The translations under genes and the position numbers were made by a program. From NCBI RefSeq assembly GCF_001875655.1, contig NZ_MKEQ01000001.1, forward strand, positions 2,604,001 through 2,668,000: DNA of 64,000 bases, in the 5' to 3' direction. Within the stretch, counting starts at the first letter, position 1. Each line of letters begins with the position of its first letter. Shown here in pieces: positions 35,000 to 45,633 of the stretch. The notes under the pieces were generated by a model, which saw nothing but the letters and a program-made list of their open reading frames with translations, searched no databases and had not been told where the DNA came from. This DNA comes from Enterobacter hormaechei ATCC 49162. Its GTDB lineage: Bacteria; Pseudomonadota; Gammaproteobacteria; Enterobacterales; Enterobacteriaceae.

Positions 35000-35060
35000 G
35001 GTCCTCAACAAAGGACCGGAGTACAGAGTAGTAAAAACCCGAAATTAATCGGGTTTGAAT
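35000..35060 (+). terminator. Two tandem hairpins after the OLD gene
   Basis: TCCGGTCCT...AGGACCGGA (35000-35023) is followed by AAAACCCGA...TCGGGTTT (35035-35058). The second has A/T flanks suitable for termination in both directions and lies between the convergent OLD and DUF305 genes. Confidence 0.75.
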
Positions 35061-35133
35061 TATATAAAGATTAACCGACTCCCGCGCCCAGGAACGATGT
35101 AAAATCACGCTTGTCGTGACATTTCTACAATGT

Positions 35134-35484
35134 TTACTTTTGACTATCAAGCCATTTATTCATCTGCTCAATTTCACCTTTTTGAGCTTTAATGATGTCC
35201 TGCGCGAGCTTTCTCATTTTCGGATCTTTTCCGTATTTGAGCTCGGTCTCAGCCATTGCTATTGCCCCTTCATGGTGCGCTACCATGCCTTTCGCAAAAG
35301 CCTTGTCGGGATCGGACTCATTTACGGCAGCCATCATTTTGTCATGCATGTCTTTCATGCCAGCCATATATTCCTGTGACGAAGCCGAGGTAGACATATC
35401 AGTCATTTTCATTTCTGAATGTTCTGCTGAAATCGCTGGCAGGGATAACATTAATACTGCAAATAAAGTGTTTCTGGCTTTCAT
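35134..35484 (-). CDS. DUF305 periplasmic metal-binding protein (CopM-like)
   Basis: A 116-residue protein with a Sec signal peptide (MKARNTLFAVLMLSLPAISA) and a Met/His-rich helical bundle (MKMTDM, MAGMKDMHDKMM, MVAHHEGAIAMAE). DUF305 proteins such as cyanobacterial CopM bind Cu+ in the periplasm. Its place at the edge of the silver/copper island, next to silE and on the same strand, supports a metal-buffering role. No regulatory box was recognised in its own short upstream gap. Confidence 0.85.
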   Translation of the reverse strand: MKARNTLFAVLMLSLPAISAEHSEMKMTDMSTSASSQEYMAGMKDMHDKMMAAVNESDPDKAFAKGMVAHHEGAIAMAETELKYGKDPKMRKLAQDIIKAQKGEIEQMNKWLDSQK

Positions 35485-35631
35485 AAAAAATATCCTTTTA
35501 GCGTTGATGCCCGTTAACTGTAGCAGAATCTGATAAAAATGCCCCCTGTAGGGGGCAAAGATGTTGCCATATATCCGGTTACGGAAAAATCTATCAAGGA
35601 AATAAGGACAGCACAGATACTTCCCTCGCCG

Positions 35632-36063
35632 TCAGCCTGCACTGAGCATGCGACGATGCGCTTCGGCCATGGCCTGATGTGGGCCAGACTGACCGTTATT
35701 CATAAATTCATGGGCAACTGCAGCTCTTTCATGCTCATTCATTGCCGCTAATGACTTCGACGGCCCGGTAGGGGAAACGGTCTGACTTCCCATCATCCTC
35801 TGATGACTTTCCACCATTTTCTGGTGCGCATCCGCCGACCCGTTCGTCATGGTTTCATGAGCAATAATGGCCTGTTCATGCTGGTCCATACCGGCCATAC
35901 GAGGTGCAGTCCCCTGGATCCCGACAGGAGCCGCAGCAGACTGCATCTGGTGAGCAGGTGCCTGTGCATTGTTGACCCGCTCATGGATATTCACGGTTTC
36001 AGTGGCCCAGGCCGAAGAAATTAAGCCAAAGCCCAGCAAGGATGCTAATACGATATTTTTCAT
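35632..36063 (-). CDS. silE: Periplasmic silver-binding protein SilE
   Basis: 143 residues, the known SilE length, with a signal peptide (MKNIVLASLLGFGLISSAWA). The intrinsically disordered mature part has repeated His/Met metal sites (AHQMQSA, AHQKMVESHQRMM, NEHERAAVAHEFMNNGQSGPHQ). It sequesters several Ag+ ions and shuttles them to SilF/SilCBA. The frame is open 39 codons upstream, but the start at 36063 is fixed by the signal peptide. Transcribed away from silRS on the same strand behind a SilR-box. Confidence 0.95.
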   Translation of the reverse strand: MKNIVLASLLGFGLISSAWATETVNIHERVNNAQAPAHQMQSAAAPVGIQGTAPRMAGMDQHEQAIIAHETMTNGSADAHQKMVESHQRMMGSQTVSPTGPSKSLAAMNEHERAAVAHEFMNNGQSGPHQAMAEAHRRMLSAG

Positions 36064-36282
36064 GATAACTCTCCATTTCTTAATTAGTGATGTCCGGGGG
36101 AGTACAACCGGTGTTTTCAGTTCCATAACTGAAACAGGTTCGGAAGTGTTTATTTCTCCGGGAGGGGACTGGATATTCATTTCCTGGCGTCCACTGACGC
36201 CGGATATTGATAAAGCAATCCAGCCTTCCTGATAAGTTGCACTAATTATATCGAATGGCTTCTGTTTGCTGCATGACAGGCT

Positions 36283-36300
36283 AATGACATCTTTGTCATT
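36283..36300. promoter_or_regulatory. SilR/CusR-type box upstream of silE
   Basis: AATGACATCTTTGTCATT is an inverted repeat AATGACA-4-TGTCATT, the consensus for CusR-family regulators. It lies between the silS stop and silE, about 220 bases before the silE start, so silE can be induced separately from silRS. Confidence 0.8.
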
Positions 36301-36307
36301 TAAATCT

Positions 36308-37789
36308 TTATTCCCAGCACTGGGTGTCCGGAATCATTTTCTCCAGTCTGGGCACGGATAAGATAAAACGCGTTGAGTGTACGTCCGATTCCACCTGCAC
36401 TCTTCCGTGATGTGCTTCCACGATTGACTTCACAATCGCAAGGCCGATGCCGCTGCCTTCTCCTTTTCGTTGTCTGGACGGATCCACCCGATAAAAACGG
36501 TCAAACAACCTTGATAAATGCTCTTCAGGGATTGGTTTCCCCGGATTTTCAATCACAAGGTCAAAAAAGCTCTCCTGCTCTCTTATTGAGACGGTGATTG
36601 CCTGTCCCTCCGGGGTATAACGCAGGGCATTGGATAACAGATTATTGATCGCCCTTCTGAACATTTGTGGATCTCCCTCAACCAGGCAGGGCATCCCGTT
36701 AAATTTGAGCGTGATATTGCGTTCTTCGGCCCAGGCTTCGAAAAACTCGAAGACTTTCATGACTTCCGCTCTGAGGTCAAACATGACCCTGTCAGGTATC
36801 AGCTGATTATTATCTGCCTGTGCCAGGAACAGCATATCGCTGACCATTTTGGTCATCCGGTTATACTCTTCAAGACTGGAATAGAGGACATCCTCAAGTT
36901 CCCTCTGTGTTCGATCCTGACTCAGTGCGATTTCAGTCTGCGTCACCAGATTGGTGATGGGCGTTCTGATCTCATGCGCGATATCGGCAGAGAAATTGGC
37001 CTGGCGGGTAAAGACATCCTCAATCTTTCCAATCATATGATTGAACGAGATAACCAGTTGCTCCAGCTCAATGGGAACGCGTGTCGGTTCCAGTCGCGCA
37101 TCAAGATTCTCGGAGGTGATGTTTTTAATGGCATTGCTGACATTACGAAGGGGCAGGTGCCCCTGACGGACAGCGATTCGAATGATCAGAACAATCAACA
37201 GGCTTATCACGACGGCAATCGCAATCAGGTTCTTTTTCAGCGCATCGAGGTAATGGAGATGGAAATTAATGGATAGGCCAGTCAGCATGACATAGTTCTG
37301 CTGTTTGCCCTGAAATATCGCCTGACCAGAGGAGGCGATAATCCTGTATGTTTCCATCTTCATTTCGGACCCGGTATCCATCGGTCCCGCAGGATCCTCC
37401 ACCGTCCAGAGAAAGACATCCCGTGCGCGGCTGTGCTCGCTAAAATCTGCTGAATTCACTGCCGGGCGTAGTGCCGCCCCCTGAGCTGAGCTAAAGAGCA
37501 CTTCCCCCCTGGGATTGAGGAGCAAAAGGGCAACGTTGCGGTAGCTGGCAATTGATTCCTTTATTTTGCTTATTTTTTTATCATCCGGATCCACCGGGGA
37601 CTGCAGTATACGGTTCAGTGTGGTGCTGATTTGTTGAAGATCGCTGACATCCTGCTCGGCAAAATGATTTTCAACAGAATGCAGCATAAACCAGGTGAAT
37701 GCGATAAAAGCCAGTATCGTGGACAGGCTGATAAAAAAGGTCAGCCGCAGAGCGAGTGAGAAAGGGCGTCTGGAAGGTTTGCTATGCAT
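36308..37789 (-). CDS. silS: Silver sensor histidine kinase SilS
   Basis: A 493-residue inner-membrane kinase of the CusS/PcoS family. Membrane segments lie near residues 14-34 and 187-207, with a periplasmic metal-sensing domain between. HAMP and H-box ([15 protein letters not shown]) are followed by N, G1 ([13 protein letters not shown]) and G2 boxes. It phosphorylates SilR when Ag+/Cu+ accumulates in the periplasm. Its start overlaps the silR stop by eight bases. Confidence 0.95.
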   Translation of the reverse strand: MHSKPSRRPFSLALRLTFFISLSTILAFIAFTWFMLHSVENHFAEQDVSDLQQISTTLNRILQSPVDPDDKKISKIKESIASYRNVALLLLNPRGEVLFSSAQGAALRPAVNSADFSEHSRARDVFLWTVEDPAGPMDTGSEMKMETYRIIASSGQAIFQGKQQNYVMLTGLSINFHLHYLDALKKNLIAIAVVISLLIVLIIRIAVRQGHLPLRNVSNAIKNITSENLDARLEPTRVPIELEQLVISFNHMIGKIEDVFTRQANFSADIAHEIRTPITNLVTQTEIALSQDRTQRELEDVLYSSLEEYNRMTKMVSDMLFLAQADNNQLIPDRVMFDLRAEVMKVFEFFEAWAEERNITLKFNGMPCLVEGDPQMFRRAINNLLSNALRYTPEGQAITVSIREQESFFDLVIENPGKPIPEEHLSRLFDRFYRVDPSRQRKGEGSGIGLAIVKSIVEAHHGRVQVESDVHSTRFILSVPRLEKMIPDTQCWE

Positions 37790-38462
37790 CCGGGACCTCC
37801 AGCATGTAGCCCACGCCCCGGACTGTCTGGATCAGCTTTGTCTCGTAATCGTTGTCTATTTTAGCGCGGAGTCGCTTTACTGCGACATCGATCGCATTAG
37901 TGTCGCTGTCAAAATTCATGTCCCAGACCTGAGAGGCAATCAGGGAGCGGGGAAGAACCTCTCCCTGATGGCGAATGAAGAATTCCAGCAGGCTGAACTC
38001 TTTACTGGTGAGCACAATGCGGTTTCCGGCGCGACTGACTTTTCTGGATACGAGATCAATCGAGAGGTCAGCCACCTTAAACTGGCTTTCCGTGATCATC
38101 GTGTTTCCCCGCCTCAGAAGGGTTCTCACCCGGGCGAGCAGTTCGGCAAACGCAAAGGGTTTAACCAGATAATCGTCCGCACCCAGTTCCAGTCCTTTGA
38201 CCCTATGTTCGATCGTGCCGAGGGCTGTCAGCAGTAAGACCGGCATACCCTTTCCGGCAGTGCGCAGCATGCGGATGATATCCCAGCCGTTCACATCAGG
38301 TAGCATGATATCCAGAATGACTAAATCATACTCGGCTGTCATGGCGAGATGATATCCGGTAAGACCATTATCAGCGTGATCCACTACGAACCCTGCCTCT
38401 GTAAGCCCTTTGCTGAGATATTCACCTGTTTTAATTTCGTCTTCGACGATCAATATTTTCAT
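37782..38462 (-). CDS. silR: Silver response regulator SilR
   Basis: A 226-residue OmpR/CusR-family activator. The receiver domain has the acidic pair at residues 7-9, phospho-acceptor Asp51 (LVILDIMLP) and Lys in LVKPF; the C-terminal winged helix ([19 protein letters not shown]...) binds DNA. It is divergent from silC and shares a 189-base control region with it that contains a SilR box. Confidence 0.95.
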   Translation of the reverse strand: MKILIVEDEIKTGEYLSKGLTEAGFVVDHADNGLTGYHLAMTAEYDLVILDIMLPDVNGWDIIRMLRTAGKGMPVLLLTALGTIEHRVKGLELGADDYLVKPFAFAELLARVRTLLRRGNTMITESQFKVADLSIDLVSRKVSRAGNRIVLTSKEFSLLEFFIRHQGEVLPRSLIASQVWDMNFDSDTNAIDVAVKRLRAKIDNDYETKLIQTVRGVGYMLEVPDA

Positions 38463-38531
38463 CTTGCTCCCCGGCTGGCTGCTAATGTCATTCTATTGCG
38501 CCCACGATCGTTATCAACGGATTACAGCAAA

Positions 38532-38549
38532 AATGACAACATTGTCATT
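38532..38549. promoter_or_regulatory. SilR box between silR and silC
   Basis: AATGACAACATTGTCATT, a perfect AATGACA-4-TGTCATT palindrome with AAA before it, matches the CusR box. A further TGTCA follows 6 bases on. It can serve silCFBA and silRS in both directions. Confidence 0.88.
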
Positions 38550-38651
38550 ATCCTGTCACCCGGCAAACAGAGAGCGTTAGGTAAAGTACCCCTATCAATA
38601 CTCTGGACTTCATTTGAACCATTTACCAGGTCTGCCTGGACGAGAAGCGTT

Positions 38652-40037
38652 ATGTTCAAATTAAAATTACTCAGCATTAGCACGATATTCATCCTGGCAG
38701 GCTGCGTGTCGCTTGCGCCTGAATATCAGCGGCCCGCAGCACCGGTACCCCAGCAGTTTTCACTGTCCCATAACAGCCTGACGCCAGCGGTAAATGGCTA
38801 TCAGGATACGGGCTGGCGTAACTTTTTTGTCGATCCCCAGGTTACCCGGTTGATCGGTGAAGCTCTGACTAATAACCGTGATTTGAGAATGGCTGCCCTG
38901 AAGGTTGAAGAGGCCCGAGCCCAGTTCAACGTCACGGATGCAGATCGTTATCCCCAGCTGAATGCCTCATCCGGGATAACATACAGCGGTGGTCTGAAAG
39001 GTGACAAGCCGACCACACAGGAGTACGACGCGAGACTGGAGCTCAGCTATGAGCTCGATTTTTTCGGCAAACTTAAGAACATGAGTGATGCTGATCGCCA
39101 GAACTACTTTGCCAGCGAAGAAGCCCGTCGGGCCGTACACATCCTGCTGGTATCCAACGTTTCACAAAGCTATTTCAGCCAGCAACTGGCGTACGAACAA
39201 CTTCGTATTGCGCGGGAAACGCTGAAAAATTATCAACAGTCCTATGCTTTCGTTGAGCAGCAGCTCGTGACCGGGAGTACGAACGTTCTGGCACTTGAAC
39301 AGGCGCGAGGACAAATCGAAAGTACCCGCGCCGAAATAGCCAAACGAGAAGGCGATCTGGCTCAGGCAAACAATGCCCTGCAACTGGTGCTGGGAACGTA
39401 CCGCGCACTTCCGTCAGAAAAAGGGATGAAAGGCGGGGAGATAGCCCCAGTAAAATTGCCACCAAATCTGTCTTCACAAATTTTGCTGCAGCGACCGGAT
39501 ATTATGGAAGCGGAATATCAGCTGAAAGCGGCTGATGCCAATATTGGCGCAGCGCGAGCGGCCTTTTTCCCCTCAATTACCCTGACCAGTGGTCTTTCCG
39601 CAAGCAGTACGGAGCTGTCCAGCCTGTTTACGTCAGGAAGTGGAATGTGGAATTTTATCCCTAAAATTGAAATTCCTATATTTAATGCTGGCAGGAATAA
39701 AGCCAATCTGAAGCTGGCTGAAATTCGCCAGCAACAGTCGGTGGTTAATTACGAACAAAAAATTCAGTCAGCCTTTAAGGATGTTTCCGACACGCTTGCG
39801 CTGCGCGACAGCCTTAGCCAGCAACTTGAGTCACAGCAGCGTTATCTTGATTCACTTCAGATAACTCTCCAGCGTGCCAGAGGATTGTATGCAAGTGGTG
39901 CTGTCAGTTACATCGAAGTGCTGGATGCAGAACGTTCCCTCTTCGCTACCCAGCAAACCATTCTCGATCTTACCTATTCCCGGCAGGTTAACGAAATTAA
40001 TCTGTTTACCGCGCTGGGTGGCGGTTGGGTAGAGTAA
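38652..40037 (+). CDS. silC: Outer-membrane efflux channel SilC
   Basis: A 461-residue CusC/TolC-type lipoprotein forming the outer-membrane exit duct of the SilCBA Ag+/Cu+ pump. The lipobox LAGC gives Cys18 as the lipidated residue. Two OEP repeats (about 60-250 and 265-455) with VLEVLDAERSLF-like helices (here YIEVLDAERSLF) are present. The open frame begins 101 codons upstream in the control region; the real start is the lipoprotein Met at 38652. Confidence 0.96.
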   Translation: MFKLKLLSISTIFILAGCVSLAPEYQRPAAPVPQQFSLSHNSLTPAVNGYQDTGWRNFFVDPQVTRLIGEALTNNRDLRMAALKVEEARAQFNVTDADRYPQLNASSGITYSGGLKGDKPTTQEYDARLELSYELDFFGKLKNMSDADRQNYFASEEARRAVHILLVSNVSQSYFSQQLAYEQLRIARETLKNYQQSYAFVEQQLVTGSTNVLALEQARGQIESTRAEIAKREGDLAQANNALQLVLGTYRALPSEKGMKGGEIAPVKLPPNLSSQILLQRPDIMEAEYQLKAADANIGAARAAFFPSITLTSGLSASSTELSSLFTSGSGMWNFIPKIEIPIFNAGRNKANLKLAEIRQQQSVVNYEQKIQSAFKDVSDTLALRDSLSQQLESQQRYLDSLQITLQRARGLYASGAVSYIEVLDAERSLFATQQTILDLTYSRQVNEINLFTALGGGWVE

Positions 40038-40064
40038 ATTTATTTAATTAATCAGGAAATTAAA

Positions 40065-40418
40065 ATGCGTAATTCACTTAAAGCCGTTTTATTTGGTGCC
40101 TTCTCTGTCATGTTTTCTGCCGGTCTTCATGCTGAAACACATCAGCATGGCGATATGAATACTGCCAGTGATGCTTCGGTACAGCAAGTTATCAAGGGCA
40201 CCGGTGTCGTTAAAGACATTGATATGAATACTAAGAAAATCACCATTTCGCATGAAGCAATTCCAGCGGTGGGCTGGCCTGCAATGACCATGCGCTTTAC
40301 TTTTGTTAATGCAGACGATGCTATTAATGCCCTGAAAACAGGCAACCATGTCGATTTCTCGTTTATTCAGCAGGGCAATATCTCCTTACTCAAAAGCATT
40401 AACGTGACGCAGTCCTGA
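40065..40418 (+). CDS. silF: Periplasmic Ag+/Cu+ chaperone SilF
   Basis: A 117-residue CusF homologue with a signal peptide ending near GLHA|ETHQHG. Metal site residues are in SHEAIPAVGWPAMTMRF: His, Trp and the two Met of the cation-pi site. It hands metal to SilB. It follows silC by 27 bases in the same operon. Confidence 0.95.
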   Translation: MRNSLKAVLFGAFSVMFSAGLHAETHQHGDMNTASDASVQQVIKGTGVVKDIDMNTKKITISHEAIPAVGWPAMTMRFTFVNADDAINALKTGNHVDFSFIQQGNISLLKSINVTQS

Positions 40419-40531
40419 TTGGCTGTCCGGAGCGATTACATCCTGTGCGCCTGTACATTCACATAGGTATATGTGTGAGTTAACCGTCAGGCGCATATGC
40501 CAGGTGTTTTGATTTTTTAGCGGAAAATTGT

Positions 40532-41824
40532 ATGGCTTCTTTAAAGATAAAATATGCTGCAATAATTATCAGCAGCCTCATAGCAGGGGGGCTGATATCG
40601 GTTACTGCCTGGCAGTATGTAAACTCAGCACAAAAGACAGAAAAAACAGAACAAAAGGCACCGGAACGAAAGGTGCTTTTCTGGTATGACCCAATGAAAC
40701 CGGATACCAAATTTGATAAACCCGGAAAATCGCCCTTTATGGATATGGACCTGGTGCCAAAATATGCTGATGACAGTGGCGATAAAAGCAGTGGCGGGAT
40801 CCGTATCGACCCAACCCAGGTTCAGAATCTGGGATTAAAAACGCAAAAAGTCACGCGAGGAATGCTGAATTATTCTCAGACAATCCCGGCTAATGTCAGC
40901 TATAACGAGTATCAGTTTGTTATTGTGCAGGCGCGTTCTGACGGGTTTGTCGAAAAAGTCTACCCCATGACGATTGGCGATCATGTGAAGAAGGGGACGC
41001 CACTTATCGATATTACCATTCCGGACTGGGTGGAAGCACAGAGTGAATTCCTTCTGTTATCCAGCACCGGTGGTACTTCCACGCAAATTAAAGGCGTTCT
41101 GGAACGGCTTCGCCTGGCAGGTATGCCGGAAGAGGATATTCAGAGACTGCGTTCTACCCGGAGCATTCAGACCCGTTTTACCATTAAAGCACCTATTGAT
41201 GGTGTCATTACTGCATTTGACCTGCGCACCGGCATGAATATTTCGAAAGATAAGGTGGTGGCTCAGATTCAGGGAATGGACCCGGTCTGGATCAGCGCTG
41301 CAGTGCCAGAATCTATCGCCTATCTGCTGAAAGATACGTCGCAGTTTGAAATTTCGGTACCGGCTTATCCGGATAAAACATTCCATGTCGAAAAATGGAA
41401 TATTCTTCCCAGCGTGGATCAGACAACCCGTACGCTTCAGGTCCGTCTCCAGGTTTCTAATAAGGATGAGTTTCTCAAGCCGGGCATGAATGCCTATCTG
41501 AAACTGAATACCAGAAGCCAGGAGATGCTGCTGATACCAAGCCAGGCCGTTATCGATACCGGCAAAGAACAGCGCGTGATTACTGTTGATGATGAAGGCA
41601 AGTTTGTGCCGAAACAGATCCACGTTCTGCATGAGTCACAGCAACAGTCCGGCATCGGCTCCGGCCTGAATGAAGGCGATACCGTGGTGGTCAGTGGCCT
41701 GTTCCTCATTGACTCTGAAGCCAATATTACGGGCGCACTGGAACGTATGCGCCACCCTGAAAAAACAGAAAGCAGTATGCCAGCAATGTCTGACCAGCCT
41801 GTAAATATGCATTCAGGGCACTGA
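40532..41824 (+). CDS. silB: Membrane fusion protein SilB
   Basis: A 430-residue periplasmic adaptor of the pump, anchored by an N-terminal segment (about 7-28). The metal-receiving N-terminal domain [12 protein letters not shown] ... MDMDLVPKY carries the Met ligands that take metal from SilF. The lipoyl/beta-barrel core and the hairpin that reaches SilC follow, and the C terminus is Met/His-rich ([18 protein letters not shown]). Ten bases separate it from silA. Confidence 0.95.
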   Translation: MASLKIKYAAIIISSLIAGGLISVTAWQYVNSAQKTEKTEQKAPERKVLFWYDPMKPDTKFDKPGKSPFMDMDLVPKYADDSGDKSSGGIRIDPTQVQNLGLKTQKVTRGMLNYSQTIPANVSYNEYQFVIVQARSDGFVEKVYPMTIGDHVKKGTPLIDITIPDWVEAQSEFLLLSSTGGTSTQIKGVLERLRLAGMPEEDIQRLRSTRSIQTRFTIKAPIDGVITAFDLRTGMNISKDKVVAQIQGMDPVWISAAVPESIAYLLKDTSQFEISVPAYPDKTFHVEKWNILPSVDQTTRTLQVRLQVSNKDEFLKPGMNAYLKLNTRSQEMLLIPSQAVIDTGKEQRVITVDDEGKFVPKQIHVLHESQQQSGIGSGLNEGDTVVVSGLFLIDSEANITGALERMRHPEKTESSMPAMSDQPVNMHSGH

Positions 41825-41834
41825 GGAGACGACG

Positions 41835-44800
41835 ATGATTGAATGGATTATCCGGCGCTCTGTCGCCAACCGTTTCCTGGTCATGATGGGGGCCCTGTTT
41901 CTCAGCATCTGGGGCACATGGACGATTATTAACACGCCTGTCGATGCCTTGCCTGACCTGTCAGATGTGCAGGTCATTATCAAAACCAGCTATCCCGGCC
42001 AGGCCCCGCAGATTGTAGAAAACCAGGTCACCTATCCACTTACCACCACCATGCTGTCCGTGCCTGGCGCAAAAACCGTGCGTGGTTTTTCACAGTTCGG
42101 TGATTCGTATGTGTATGTCATTTTTGAAGACGGCACCGATCTGTACTGGGCCCGTTCCCGCGTGCTGGAGTACCTGAACCAGGTACAGGGAAAACTGCCC
42201 GCCGGTGTGAGTTCTGAAATCGGTCCGGACGCCACGGGGGTGGGCTGGATATTTGAATATGCCCTTGTCGATCGCAGCGGAAAACACGACCTTTCAGAAC
42301 TGCGTTCTCTGCAGGACTGGTTCCTGAAATTTGAGCTGAAAACCATCCCGAACGTGGCTGAGGTCGCTTCGGTTGGCGGCGTGGTGAAACAGTACCAGAT
42401 TCAGGTCAATCCGGTAAAATTGTCTCAGTATGGTATCAGCCTGCCCGAAGTGAAACAGGCCCTTGAATCGTCTAACCAGGAGGCCGGTGGCTCATCCGTT
42501 GAAATGGCCGAAGCTGAGTATATGGTCCGTGCCAGCGGTTATCTTCAGAGCATTGATGATTTTAATAACATCGTCCTGAAAACAGGCGAGAACGGCGTGC
42601 CGGTTTATCTGCGGGATGTTGCCCGCGTGCAGACCGGGCCTGAAATGCGGCGTGGTATTGCCGAGCTGAACGGCCAGGGCGAAGTCGCTGGCGGCGTGGT
42701 GATCCTGCGGTCGGGTAAAAATGCACGCGACGTTATCACGGCAGTGAGGGATAAACTTGAGACGCTGAAGGCCAGCCTGCCGGAAGGCGTTGAAATCGTG
42801 ACCACCTACGATCGCAGCCAGCTCATCGACCGGGCGATTGATAACCTCAGTTCCAAACTTCTGGAAGAGTTTATCGTGGTGGCCATCGTCTGTGCCCTGT
42901 TCCTGTGGCACGTACGTTCTGCCCTGGTGGCGATTATCTCTCTGCCGCTTGGTCTGTGTATCGCCTTTATCGTCATGCACTTCCAGGGACTGAACGCCAA
43001 TATCATGTCGCTGGGAGGGATAGCGATTGCCGTCGGTGCGATGGTGGATGCCGCCATTGTGATGATTGAGAATGCGCATAAGCGGCTTGAGGAGTGGGAT
43101 CATCAGCATCCGGGTGAGCAGATTGACAACGCCACCCGCTGGAAGGTGATTACCGATGCCTCCGTTGAAGTGGGACCCGCACTGTTTATCAGCCTGCTGA
43201 TCATCACCCTGTCCTTTATTCCTATCTTTACCCTGGAAGGTCAGGAAGGACGTCTGTTTGGCCCGCTGGCATTCACGAAAACGTACTCCATGGCGGGCGC
43301 GGCCGCGCTGGCCATCATCGTCATTCCGATTCTGATGGGATTCTGGATCCGGGGGAAAATTCCTGCAGAGACCAGTAACCCCCTGAACCGGGTACTGATC
43401 AAAGCGTATCATCCATTGCTGTTGCGGGTTCTCCACTGGCCAAAAACAACCCTGCTGGTTGCGGCCTTGTCCATTTTCACCGTTATCTGGCCGCTGAGCC
43501 AGGTGGGCGGTGAGTTTCTGCCGAAGATTAACGAGGGCGACCTGTTGTATATGCCGTCGACCCTGCCGGGTGTCTCTCCGGCTGAAGCTGCAGCGCTCCT
43601 GCAGACGACGGACAAGTTAATCAAAAGCGTTCCTGAAGTGGCCTCTGTATTTGGCAAGACCGGTAAAGCAGAGACCGCCACGGATTCCGCACCGCTCGAA
43701 ATGGTTGAAACCACGATCCAGCTCAAACCTGAGGATCAGTGGCGTCCAGGCATGACGATTGACAAGATTATTGAAGAACTCGACAGGACCGTCCGTTTAC
43801 CGGGGCTGGCAAACCTCTGGGTGCCGCCAATCCGTAACCGTATTGATATGCTCTCAACCGGGATCAAAAGCCCGATAGGTATCAAGGTGTCCGGAACGGT
43901 TCTGTCCGATATCGATGCAACGGCGCAGAGTATCGAAGCGGTCGCCAAAACCGTACCCGGCGTAGTGTCTGCTCTCGCAGAGCGACTGGAAGGCGGGCGC
44001 TACATTGATGTGGATATCAACCGGGAAAAAGCCTCCCGCTACGGAATGACGGTGGGCGATGTGCAGCTGTTCATCTCATCAGCCATCGGCGGCGCGACGG
44101 TAGGGGAAACGGTTGAAGGCGTGGCCCGGTACCCGATTAATATCCGCTATCCGCAGGATTACCGGAACAGCCCGCAGGCCCTGAAACAGATGCCGATCCT
44201 GACCCCGATGAAGCAGCAGATCACGCTGGGCGATGTTGCGGATATTAAGGTCGTTTCCGGGCCGACTATGCTGAAAACGGAAAATGCCCGTCCAGCCAGC
44301 TGGATTTACATTGACGCGCGCGGCAGGGATATGGTGTCGGTGGTTAATGACATTAAAACGGCGATCAGTCAGAAAGTGAAACTGAGACCGGGTACCAGCG
44401 TGTCATTCTCCGGACAGTTTGAACTGCTTGAGCATGCCAACAAGAAACTGAAGCTGATGGTGCCGATGACGGTGATGATCATCTTCATCCTGTTGTATCT
44501 GGCATTCCGCCGGGTTGATGAAGCCCTGCTGATCCTGATGAGCCTGCCGTTCGCCCTGGTTGGCGGGATATGGTTCCTGTACTGGCAGGGCTTCCATATG
44601 TCTGTCGCAACCGGAACGGGGTTTATCGCTCTGGCCGGGGTGGCAGCAGAGTTTGGCGTGGTCATGCTGATGTATCTGCGTCATGCCATTGAAGCGCACC
44701 CGGAATTGTCCCGTAAAGAGACGTTCACACCGGAAGGCCTTGATGAAGCCCTCTATCATGGTGCCGTACTGCGTGTCCGGCCGAAAGCCATGACCGTGGC

Positions 44801-44981
44801 GGTGATCATTGCGGGTCTGCTGCCAATACTCTGGGGAACCGGTGCAGGTTCAGAAGTCATGAGCCGTATCGCGGCACCCATGATTGGTGGGATGATCACG
44901 GCTCCGCTGCTGTCCCTGTTCATTATTCCTGCCGCCTACAAATTAATCTGGCTGCGCAGACATAAAAAAAGCGTGTCCTGA
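41835..44981 (+). CDS. silA: RND silver/copper efflux pump SilA
   Basis: A 1048-residue HME-RND transporter of the CusA type with 12 membrane spans and two large periplasmic loops. The proton-relay acidic residues lie in [20 protein letters not shown]. Methionines line the export path in this family. Uses proton motive force to move Ag+/Cu+ from periplasm or cytosol out through SilC. Confidence 0.97.
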   Translation: MIEWIIRRSVANRFLVMMGALFLSIWGTWTIINTPVDALPDLSDVQVIIKTSYPGQAPQIVENQVTYPLTTTMLSVPGAKTVRGFSQFGDSYVYVIFEDGTDLYWARSRVLEYLNQVQGKLPAGVSSEIGPDATGVGWIFEYALVDRSGKHDLSELRSLQDWFLKFELKTIPNVAEVASVGGVVKQYQIQVNPVKLSQYGISLPEVKQALESSNQEAGGSSVEMAEAEYMVRASGYLQSIDDFNNIVLKTGENGVPVYLRDVARVQTGPEMRRGIAELNGQGEVAGGVVILRSGKNARDVITAVRDKLETLKASLPEGVEIVTTYDRSQLIDRAIDNLSSKLLEEFIVVAIVCALFLWHVRSALVAIISLPLGLCIAFIVMHFQGLNANIMSLGGIAIAVGAMVDAAIVMIENAHKRLEEWDHQHPGEQIDNATRWKVITDASVEVGPALFISLLIITLSFIPIFTLEGQEGRLFGPLAFTKTYSMAGAAALAIIVIPILMGFWIRGKIPAETSNPLNRVLIKAYHPLLLRVLHWPKTTLLVAALSIFTVIWPLSQVGGEFLPKINEGDLLYMPSTLPGVSPAEAAALLQTTDKLIKSVPEVASVFGKTGKAETATDSAPLEMVETTIQLKPEDQWRPGMTIDKIIEELDRTVRLPGLANLWVPPIRNRIDMLSTGIKSPIGIKVSGTVLSDIDATAQSIEAVAKTVPGVVSALAERLEGGRYIDVDINREKASRYGMTVGDVQLFISSAIGGATVGETVEGVARYPINIRYPQDYRNSPQALKQMPILTPMKQQITLGDVADIKVVSGPTMLKTENARPASWIYIDARGRDMVSVVNDIKTAISQKVKLRPGTSVSFSGQFELLEHANKKLKLMVPMTVMIIFILLYLAFRRVDEALLILMSLPFALVGGIWFLYWQGFHMSVATGTGFIALAGVAAEFGVVMLMYLRHAIEAHPELSRKETFTPEGLDEALYHGAVLRVRPKAMTVAVIIAGLLPILWGTGAGSEVMSRIAAPMIGGMITAPLLSLFIIPAAYKLIWLRRHKKSVS

Positions 44982-44985
44982 ACCT

Positions 44986-45018
44986 GAAAGGGCACCCCTG
45001 TGGGTGTCCTTCTTTACT
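44986..45018 (+). terminator. Hairpin after silA
   Basis: AAAGGGCACCC and GGGTGTCCTT enclose a four-base loop and are followed by CTTTACT. It probably ends most silCFBA transcripts before silG. Confidence 0.75.
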
Positions 45019-45066
45019 GATTCACCCTGACGTCAGGGTTTAAATCGATAATATACAGAGGTGAGT

Positions 45067-45507
45067 ATGAAAAAAGTGGTTCTGATGGCGCTGGCTCTCG
45101 GCCTTTCACTGCCCGCGATGGCGAGTGAAAAAGTGATTGATATGTACAAATCTGAAAACTGTGGCTGTTGTTCCCTGTGGGGCAAAGCGATGGAAAAAGA
45201 CGGGTTTGAAGTACGAACTCACGTCATGAATGATCAGGCGCTGTCAGCCCTGAAAGAAAAGCATGCTATTCCTGCAGGACTGCGAAGTTGTCATACCGCG
45301 GTTGCCGGTAATTTGATCATTGAAGGCCATGTGCCTGCGACAACGATACATAAGGCAATGCAGTCTGGTTCAGGTATATACGGTCTCGCCACCCCCGGTA
45401 TGCCAGCAGGAAGTCCTGGAATGGAGATGGGAGCCCGAAAAGAGGCTTACGATGTTATCGCATTCTCACCGGATGGAAGTAAAAAAGTCTTCCAGCGAAT
45501 CGAATAG
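45067..45507 (+). CDS. silG: DUF411/CopG-type periplasmic copper protein SilG
   Basis: 146 residues with a signal peptide (MKKVVLMALALGLSLPAMA) and a thioredoxin-like metal site: Cys32, Cys34 and Cys35 in ENCGCCSLW plus a later Cys-His (RSCHTAVAGN) typical of DUF411. CopG-type members bind a small Cu cluster and may change the Cu oxidation state. The frame opens at GTG 45061; ATG 45067 fits the ribosome site AGAGGTG better. Named silG because it lies between silA and silP as in known islands. Confidence 0.85.
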   Translation: MKKVVLMALALGLSLPAMASEKVIDMYKSENCGCCSLWGKAMEKDGFEVRTHVMNDQALSALKEKHAIPAGLRSCHTAVAGNLIIEGHVPATTIHKAMQSGSGIYGLATPGMPAGSPGMEMGARKEAYDVIAFSPDGSKKVFQRIE

Positions 45508-45633
45508 TCAGCGGAACGGCTGATAACGGGACGCCGGTAGCAGGCACTCCTGTGCCGGCGATATTCGTGGTAATCGCATCCATGACATACCCTGAAGACA
45601 GAAGATGCTTCGGTATGCATAAGGAGAGTTACT

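Noticed and set aside
24988..35000. CRISPR-associated transposon (type I-F, I-B or V-K)
   Set aside because: Two TniQ proteins raised the idea, but there are no cas genes, no repeat-spacer array and no Cas12k-like gene anywhere in the element.
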